Below are positions 58,904 through 64,000 of a DNA stretch of 64,000 nucleotides, piece after piece. The DNA comes from Noviluteimonas gilva. GTDB lineage: Bacteria > Pseudomonadota > Gammaproteobacteria > Xanthomonadales > Xanthomonadaceae. The stretch lies in contig NZ_WOXT01000006.1 in assembly GCF_009740395.1 (NCBI RefSeq), forward strand, positions 123,367-187,366. Direction: 5' to 3'. Position numbers and translations under genes: made by a program. The notes beneath the pieces are model-generated. The model saw only the letters and a list, made by a program, of their open reading frames with translations. It did not search any database and was not told the DNA's origin. Position 1 is the stretch's first letter. Every line of letters starts with the position of its first letter.

Positions 58904-61549
58904 ATGACGGAGTTCCAGCTCACCCTGAAGGCCATGCCGCCCCGCCTGTCGCGCGGGGCGCTGGATCGCGAGCGGCTGCAGCGCGAATGGGATCGCGTCC
59001 ATGACCGCTGCGCGATCGTCGTCGCCGCGCCCGCGGGTTTCGGCAAAACCACGTTGCTGCTGCAGTGGCGGCGGCTGTGGATGGGAAGCGGCGCGCTGGT
59101 CGCGTGGCTCGACGCCGATGCCGAGGATGAGCCGGAACGTTTCACCGTCGCGTTGTCGCATTCGCTTCGCATGGCGAGCGGCCGCGCGATCGATCCGACC
59201 GCGCAATGCACGGCCGTGCCGGGCGTCGAGGCGCTGACGGGCCTGTTGTCCGACATCGCCATGCGCGGCACGCCGACGGTGCTGATGATCGACGACGCCG
59301 AAGCGCTGCCCGAAGCGTCGGTGCGTTCGGTCTTGCAGTACTTGTTGATGAACGCGCCGGCCAATCTCCACGTGGTGGTCGGCACGCGCGTGAAGTTGCC
59401 GCTGCAGGTGGGCGAGCTCAATGCGAAGGGCCATTACGCCGCGCTCAACGCCGAAGACCTGCGGCTGCGCCTGGAAGAATCGATGGAAGTGCTGGAACGC
59501 CGGCTCGGCAACCGGCTCGGTGCAGACGACCGCGCGCGCTTGCACGAGATCACCGAAGGCTGGCCGATCGGCCTGCAACTGGCGATCTCGGCGATCGAAC
59601 AGGCGCCCGATGTCGCCGCGGCCGCACGCGACCTCTCCGCGCGCCACGGCACGGTGCAGGACTACTTCGTCGAAACGCTGCTCACGCGCATGCCGCCCGG
59701 CATGGTGGAGTTCCTCGCGCGCGTGGCGATCCTCGATCCGCTGAGCGTGGCGTTATGCGAAGCCGTGACGGGTGAGGCAAGCGCAAGGGAGATGCTCGAG
59801 TGGCTCGCGCGCGAAACGCCGATGGTGATGGTCGGCGAACATGATGACTGCATGCGCCTGCATCCGATGGCGCGCGACTTCCTGCTCGGCCGTTTCGAAC
59901 AACTCCCGCGCGAAGAGCGCGACGCACTCCACGCACGCGCGGCGCGTTGGTTCGCCGATGCCGAACGCTGGCACGAGGCGGCGAACCATGCACTGGCGAT
60001 GGGCGATCTCGCGCACGCGCAGGCGTGGGCCGCAAAATCGCTGTGGGCGCTGAGTACGAGCGGCCAACTCACCGAAGCGCGCGAATGGTTGGAGCGCATG
60101 CCGGCGGCGATGCTCGAAGGCGACGCGCAGCTTCGGTTGGTCGCCGGGTCGGTGCTCGCCTTCAGCGATCGCAACGCGGAGGCGCAACATTTCGCGGACA
60201 CCGTGATCGACGATCCATCGACGCAGCCGCACGACAGGGTCGTCGCACTGCGCATCGCCGCCGGCTCGGCCAGTTACGCCGATGCGCTCGACAAGATTCC
60301 ACCGCTGCTCGCGCGCTGGCCGCGCGCGGCCGCGCCCGGCGCGGGCATCCTGTACTCGGTGGCGCGCTGCAACGTGGAGGCTTCGCTCGCGCTGCAATCG
60401 GGAGAAACGGCACAGGCGCGTGCGTCACTCGCCGAAGCGGCGAAGCATGGCGATGCCGGTGCGTTGCGTCTGGCGGCCGCGCTTGGGCGGATGCTCGTCG
60501 GCCTCACGCACTTGTGGGATGGCGACGCGGCGCAAGCCGAGGCAACGCTGCGCCCCGCGTTGCTGCGCGTGGAACGCGAGGAAGGCCGGCGCAGTTTGGC
60601 CGCGTGCCTGTTGGCGGCGGTCCTCGCAGAAGCGCTGTTGCGCGGCGATGAAGTGGAAGCCGCGCAAGCGATGCTCGCCAATCGCGTCGACGTGCTCGAA
60701 CGCGGCGGCTTCCCCGAGACGCTGTTGTGCGCTTATCGGAGCCTCGCCTGGATCGCGCTGAGCCAGGGCGACGAACGTCGCGCGCTCGCGGTGCTCGACG
60801 ATCTGTGCATGCTGGCGCAACGGCGCGGACTGCCGCGCCTGCGACTGCAATCGCTGGCCGAACAGGTGCGCATCCACGCATTGCACGGCCGCACCGAAAC
60901 GATCAGCCACTTGCTCGAATCGATGGATGCACTGGCACCGCTGTTCAACGCAGCGCCGCTGCAATGGTACGAACCGCAGTATCGGCTGGCCATCGCACTC
61001 GCGAAATCCCAGGCGGCGCTGGTGCGGCACGACATCGACGACGCCAGCGTGCAGCTGGGCATCGCCGACACCCTCGCGCGCCAGTTGCGCCGCGGCCACG
61101 ACATGCTGACCACGAAACTGCTGCGCGCCGTCGTCGCACGCCAGCACGACGCCGACCATGCCGTCCCGCTGATGGCGGAAGCACTGAGCCTGGCGCACTT
61201 GATGGGCAACCGCCGCCTGCTGGCCGACGCGCCTGCGAAGGCGGCCGACCTGCTCGACGAACTGCGCGCATCGAACGCGAACCGCGCGCTACGGCCCGTG
61301 TCGCACGTGTTCTCGCGTGCGCGCGTCGCGGATCGCCCGGGCACATCGCGCACCGGCCTGCTTACGTCGAAGGAAGCCGAGATCATGCACCTGCTCCAGA
61401 AGGGCATGAGCAACAAACAGATCGCGCGCACGCTGGACGTGAGCGGCGAAACGGTGAAGTGGCACCTGAAGAACCTGTTCCTGAAACTCTCCGCCGGCAC
61501 GCGCAAGCACGCGGTCGATCGTGCACGGATGTTGGGGATCGTGCAGTAG
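58904..61549 (+). CDS. MalT-like LuxR family ATPase regulator (LAL)
   Basis: A protein of 881 residues: an N-terminal AAA/STAND ATPase (Walker A APAGFGKTT, about 42-50; Walker B VLMIDDAE at about 126-133), a long TPR-like helical middle, and a C-terminal LuxR HTH (about 815-881, with LTSKEAEIMHLLQKGMSNKQIARTLDVSGETVKWHLKNLFLKL). It is a MalT-type activator responding to an unknown inducer. ATG 58904 is chosen as it matches the family opening. It may control nearby secreted enzymes, which is inference. Confidence 0.93.
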   Translation: MTEFQLTLKAMPPRLSRGALDRERLQREWDRVHDRCAIVVAAPAGFGKTTLLLQWRRLWMGSGALVAWLDADAEDEPERFTVALSHSLRMASGRAIDPTAQCTAVPGVEALTGLLSDIAMRGTPTVLMIDDAEALPEASVRSVLQYLLMNAPANLHVVVGTRVKLPLQVGELNAKGHYAALNAEDLRLRLEESMEVLERRLGNRLGADDRARLHEITEGWPIGLQLAISAIEQAPDVAAAARDLSARHGTVQDYFVETLLTRMPPGMVEFLARVAILDPLSVALCEAVTGEASAREMLEWLARETPMVMVGEHDDCMRLHPMARDFLLGRFEQLPREERDALHARAARWFADAERWHEAANHALAMGDLAHAQAWAAKSLWALSTSGQLTEAREWLERMPAAMLEGDAQLRLVAGSVLAFSDRNAEAQHFADTVIDDPSTQPHDRVVALRIAAGSASYADALDKIPPLLARWPRAAAPGAGILYSVARCNVEASLALQSGETAQARASLAEAAKHGDAGALRLAAALGRMLVGLTHLWDGDAAQAEATLRPALLRVEREEGRRSLAACLLAAVLAEALLRGDEVEAAQAMLANRVDVLERGGFPETLLCAYRSLAWIALSQGDERRALAVLDDLCMLAQRRGLPRLRLQSLAEQVRIHALHGRTETISHLLESMDALAPLFNAAPLQWYEPQYRLAIALAKSQAALVRHDIDDASVQLGIADTLARQLRRGHDMLTTKLLRAVVARQHDADHAVPLMAEALSLAHLMGNRRLLADAPAKAADLLDELRASNANRALRPVSHVFSRARVADRPGTSRTGLLTSKEAEIMHLLQKGMSNKQIARTLDVSGETVKWHLKNLFLKLSAGTRKHAVDRARMLGIVQ

Positions 61550-61571
61550 TCGAGCAAACGCGACGCTGCGT

Positions 61572-61862
61572 CTACTTCGCCGCGTGCGCGACAACTTCCC
61601 CCGCAGTGATCTGCGGCGGGTTCGGAAGCAAGGGCGCCATGTTCACGCGCACCCAATCCGCGGCCTGTTTGTTGGATTCGTCAACACCGGCCCGGTCCTG
61701 GAAGACGCTCGTCGAAACCATGACGCCACCACCGGCGTCCGCCCAGTAGTACGCAACGAACCCCGGCATCTTGCGGATGAGGGGCACGAAGCCTTCGTCG
61801 ACACGCCGCCCTGCCTCACCCGGATCGGTGACGCCTTCATACCGTCGAGTAGTTGCATACAT
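61572..61862 (-). CDS. ABM-like (antibiotic biosynthesis monooxygenase fold) protein
   Basis: A protein of 96 residues: MYATTRRYEGV at the start, FVPLIRKMPGFVAYYWADAGGGVMVSTSVF in the middle. This is the dimeric alpha-beta barrel fold of ABM-like proteins. The ATG at 61862 fits the fold start; an in-frame ATG at 62012 would only add an Arg-rich stretch. It converges with the LAL gene. Substrate unknown. The 149 bases to the next gene hold the divergent promoters. Confidence 0.78.
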   Translation of the reverse strand: MYATTRRYEGVTDPGEAGRRVDEGFVPLIRKMPGFVAYYWADAGGGVMVSTSVFQDRAGVDESNKQAADWVRVNMAPLLPNPPQITAGEVVAHAAK

Positions 61863-62011
61863 TGCGTATCTCCTTCCGAGCGCGGACGTAAAACGAAACG
61901 ACTCGACCGATGCGACCCGGCCAGCACGTGCTCTTCCGTTTCCGTTGCTTGTCCGCGTTGCATGAATGCACGCGTTAGTCCCGATACCAGAACCTGCCCA
62001 CGAGGTGGCCA

Positions 62012-62899
62012 ATGGACAATTCGTCGAACAAAGTGCGTCGCGCGCTCACGGCATCACTGCTGGCCGCGACCCTGCTGTCGGGCTCGGCATTCGCGACCGA
62101 TTACTACACCGGCAAGATCGTGGTGAAGAAGTACTACGACAAGAATGCGAATGGCGTACACAACGCGGGTGAGCCGTACCTGTCGGGTTGGCCGATGACG
62201 CTCGGACCGTCCGACATCACCCGGAACACCAATTCAGAGGGATGGACGTCGTTCGCCGGCCTCGCGCCCGGCAACGGCTACTCCGTGCTGGAAGGCACGC
62301 CGAATGAAGCGAACTGGATCCAGTCCGCACCACGCGTGAACGGTGTCGTGGTCAATCCGCTCACCGGCATCCGTGTCAACGCCGGTTATACGACCACCGT
62401 GAAGTTCGGCAACTATTGCAAGAAACCGAGCGGCGGCAAGACGCCCGGGTTCTGGAGCAACCAGAACGGCCTGGCGAAGTTGCTCGACGGCAGCCCGCCG
62501 AGCCTGCTGCCGGAACTCAACCTCCTCGTCGCGCTCAACCTGGTGGACGCGAACGGCGGCGCCTTCGATCCCGTCGATTACCCGTCCTTCCGCACCTGGC
62601 TGCTGGCCAGCGACGCCACGAACATGGCCTACAAGCTGTCATCGCACCTGGCCGCGATGCGGCTCAACGTGGAAGCCGGTTACGTCAATGGCAATGCGTT
62701 CTACATCCCGTTCGGCGGCAGCATCAACAGTCTGATCGCTGCAGCGAATGCCGCGTTGGCGGCCGATCCATTCACGCCGAGCGGCGACCCCAACCGCACA
62801 ACGCAGGAACAATTGAAGAACGCACTCGATGCCCTCAACAACGGGGCGCTCGTGGTCCCGAGCTCGCCGTGTCGGCGCTCATTCCCTTCGCCGTACTGA
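62012..62899 (+). CDS. Secreted SdrD-B-like protein
   Basis: A protein of 295 residues with a signal peptide (to GSAFA). A SdrD B-like/prealbumin beta domain covers about 32-134, with the calcium-loop-like YYDKNANGVHNAGEPYLSGW. It is followed by a GKTPGFWSNQNGLAKL motif and a helical C-terminal domain ending CRRSFPSPY. It is a surface or extracellular protein of unknown role, without an LPXTG or PEP-type anchor. A terminator follows after six bases. Confidence 0.78.
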   Translation: MDNSSNKVRRALTASLLAATLLSGSAFATDYYTGKIVVKKYYDKNANGVHNAGEPYLSGWPMTLGPSDITRNTNSEGWTSFAGLAPGNGYSVLEGTPNEANWIQSAPRVNGVVVNPLTGIRVNAGYTTTVKFGNYCKKPSGGKTPGFWSNQNGLAKLLDGSPPSLLPELNLLVALNLVDANGGAFDPVDYPSFRTWLLASDATNMAYKLSSHLAAMRLNVEAGYVNGNAFYIPFGGSINSLIAAANAALAADPFTPSGDPNRTTQEQLKNALDALNNGALVVPSSPCRRSFPSPY

Positions 62900-62905
62900 A
62901 ACCAG

Positions 62906-62931
62906 AAGGCCCCGCAATCGCGGGGCCTTTT
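62906..62931 (+). terminator. Rho-independent terminator
   Basis: GGCCCCGC pairs with GCGGGGCC around AATC, with AA before and TTTT after. It follows the SdrD-B-like gene and marks the boundary with the less GC-rich stretch to the right. Confidence 0.9.
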
Positions 62932-63021
62932 CCTTTTCCCGGGGCGGATGGCTTGTTCGAGTGCAGTGAGCGATTCTGTCTGGCAGAGTTGCAGGGCGTG
63001 CTCAAACGCAAAGAGGCCAGG

Positions 63022-63318
63022 ATGAACACTCTCGGAAAGGGGCTTGCGGCGGTGGGACTGCTGCTCGGAGCGACCTATGCGATCGAGCTCTACAACCGCA
63101 ATCAGGCCGAGTCGTTCTGTGGCTCCGTCTCGGCATCGGAAACGCGAGACAACGTCGTAACACGGGCCAACTCGCATGGGCTGTTCGTCAGCCCGCTCGA
63201 CACCAACGAGAGTTCTGTTCTCGTGTTCAATCACAGGGCGCCAATGTGGCGCTACGCCTGCGACATCGAATTCAAGGCTGGCAAGGTTTCCAGCAAGAAG
63301 GTCTTTTCCGCCGACTGA
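63022..63318 (+). CDS. Small membrane-anchored protein, unknown
   Basis: A protein of 98 residues with an N-terminal span (L-A-A-V-G-L-L-L-G-A-T-Y-A) and a short polar domain with two Cys (ESFCGS and RYACDIEF). A GAGGCCAGG ribosome site precedes the ATG. Codon use is visibly less GC-rich than the window average. No family recognised. Confidence 0.65.
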   Translation: MNTLGKGLAAVGLLLGATYAIELYNRNQAESFCGSVSASETRDNVVTRANSHGLFVSPLDTNESSVLVFNHRAPMWRYACDIEFKAGKVSSKKVFSAD

Positions 63319-63321
63319 GCG

Positions 63322-63335
63322 TGTCCGCTTCTGGC
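63322..63335. repeat. TGTCCGCTTCTGGC direct repeat, copy 1
   Basis: Fourteen bases just after the stop of the previous small gene recur exactly at 63778-63791. The two copies flank the inverted lipoprotein gene 63337-63705, like the ends of a mobile or cassette-like unit. Confidence 0.6.
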
Positions 63336-63336
63336 G

Positions 63337-63705
63337 TCAAAGTCCACCTAGACGCTTTACGAACCGACCGCCTCGGTCGTACAGGTTCAAGTCTTCGCCG
63401 ACGGCGAAATTGCAGCGTGGCGGGTTGCCCTCCACCTGCGCCGCTTTGACCCCGATGGAGATTCGACCGTCTTGAAGGGTTCGCACTGCGTATCCGCATT
63501 GCATGGAATCGAGTTCGCACACGTTGGCGGCACGTTGCTTGGTATCTGCAAGCGCTTTGCTCTCCAAGGATGTCAACCGATTCGCAGGTGGTTTCGGAAA
63601 GCAAATTGGCGGAGGGCCTGATGACGTTTCGTCGCGGCCACACCCGACCATGAGGAGAACTACGAGTACGAGAACGAGTTGCTCCATGCTGGTCGCTGAC
63701 TTCAT
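63337..63705 (-). CDS. Small lipoprotein, unknown
   Basis: A protein of 122 residues with a lipoprotein signal (LVVLLMVGC, then GRDE). The mature part has four more Cys (ICFPKP, NVCELD, MQCGYA, PRCNFA) and ends FVKRLGGL. The ATG at 63705 has AGGAG about ten bases upstream; a Met at 63687 has no ribosome site. It is less GC-rich and opposite to its neighbours. No family recognised. Confidence 0.65.
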   Translation of the reverse strand: MKSATSMEQLVLVLVVLLMVGCGRDETSSGPPPICFPKPPANRLTSLESKALADTKQRAANVCELDSMQCGYAVRTLQDGRISIGVKAAQVEGNPPRCNFAVGEDLNLYDRGGRFVKRLGGL

Positions 63706-63777
63706 GCGCCTACGCTCCTGGCCGGGCTCGCATTTGGCGGTATATCACGCCCGAGCTGAGACCCTGGGTTTGGCGGG

Positions 63778-63840
63778 TGTCCGCTTCTGGCCGACAGCGG
63801 ACGTCGAGCCGGAGTGTCGGCTTTCAACCCAAAGCGGACA
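63778..63840. repeat. TGTCCGCTT...AAGCGGACA inverted repeat element
   Basis: TGTCCGCTT (63778-63786) and AAGCGGACA (63832-63840) are perfect nine-base inverted repeats; inside lies another pair, GTCCGCT (63779-63785) and AGCGGAC (63796-63802). Such imperfect palindromes recur between genes in many gammaproteobacteria (from memory). The left end is the second copy of the 14-base repeat at 63322. Confidence 0.65.
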
Positions 63841-63890
63841 TTCGGTATCTTGGCTCTACGATGTGCACGAAAACCTTTGGCGGGACGACG

Positions 63891-64000
63891 ATGTCGCAGG
63901 CGGACTTCAGATATTTGAACGTGCCAGCTTTGCTTGATGGCAATGCATGGACAGCGACGGCTGACGGCCTTGTCGAGGACACGGAATGGAGGCGACGACT
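63891..64000 (+). CDS. Partial CDS at right edge, unknown
   Basis: A frame opens at 63891 (MSQADFRYLNVPALLDG) and is still open at the window end. A GGGA lies five bases before the ATG. An in-frame ATG at 63861 (MCTKTFGGTT) is an alternative start. Too little is visible to assign a family. Confidence 0.5.
   Translation, partial: MSQADFRYLNVPALLDGNAWTATADGLVEDTEWRRR

Overview
The window reads as a high-GC gammaproteobacterial chromosome segment. Gene families and style (DUF6491, DUF3011 and DUF4410 envelope proteins, many lipoproteins, secreted M28 and M4 peptidases, short intergenic gaps, many ATGA stop/start overlaps) suggest Xanthomonadales, Lysobacter or Luteimonas-like. That placement is inference. 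No rRNA, tRNA, CRISPR array, transposase or phage gene was seen. Coding density is very high up to about 62.9 kb; the last kilobase is visibly less GC-rich and holds small unknown genes and short repeats.

Layout. 1-3881 (minus): a coupled cassette of a DUF3604 lipoprotein, a parvulin-like PPIase and a HupE/UreJ_2 membrane protein; a paralogous copy lies at 34302-38067. 4165-5775: secreted M28 peptidase. 5780-11585 (minus): Orn/Lys/Arg-type decarboxylase, AspT-type exchanger and OprD-like porin, apparently a decarboxylation-antiport unit. 11839-14463: periplasmic peroxiredoxin, a cupredoxin fused to six FG-GAP-like repeats, and a TetR regulator. 14543-22287: MBL-fold hydrolase with a small HMA-like partner, glutaminase and MFS transporter, amidohydrolase lipoprotein, Lnb-like DUF4105 protein and OprB-type porin. 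22291-31685: small envelope proteins, OsmC, FUSC, MsrB, GNAT, HEAT-repeat protein, a truncated lipoprotein gene, an ion-channel/DUF3011/EF-hand operon and a SulP transporter. 31803-33732: a polyphosphate group (PPK2 plus a CHAD protein). 33879-34289: PliG-like lysozyme inhibitor.

38180-50190 is a partial denitrification island. The nirK-nirV-sco operon encodes an AniA-type copper nitrite reductase fused to cytochrome c, preceded by a 54-codon membrane peptide gene. The norB-nnrS-sirB2-cysteine synthase-like operon encodes a quinol NO reductase. Then come an Fe-S type FNR regulator, hemN and a small Cys-rich protein gene, with an alginate-export-type porin divergent from nirK. Four FNR/DNR-like palindromes sit in front of these units. 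The island can reduce nitrite to N2O; no nitrate or N2O reductase gene is present in the window.

50332-61862: DUF1330 and DJ-1/PfpI proteins, a 1034-residue YadA-type trimeric autotransporter, an NTF2-like protein, a thermolysin-type M4 peptidase, a TPR-sulfotransferase, a MalT-like LuxR regulator and an ABM-like protein. 62012-64000: a secreted SdrD-B-like protein, then an accessory-looking stretch with small genes and TGTCCGCTT repeats. All functional statements rest on motif and family recognition by eye; no database search was run.
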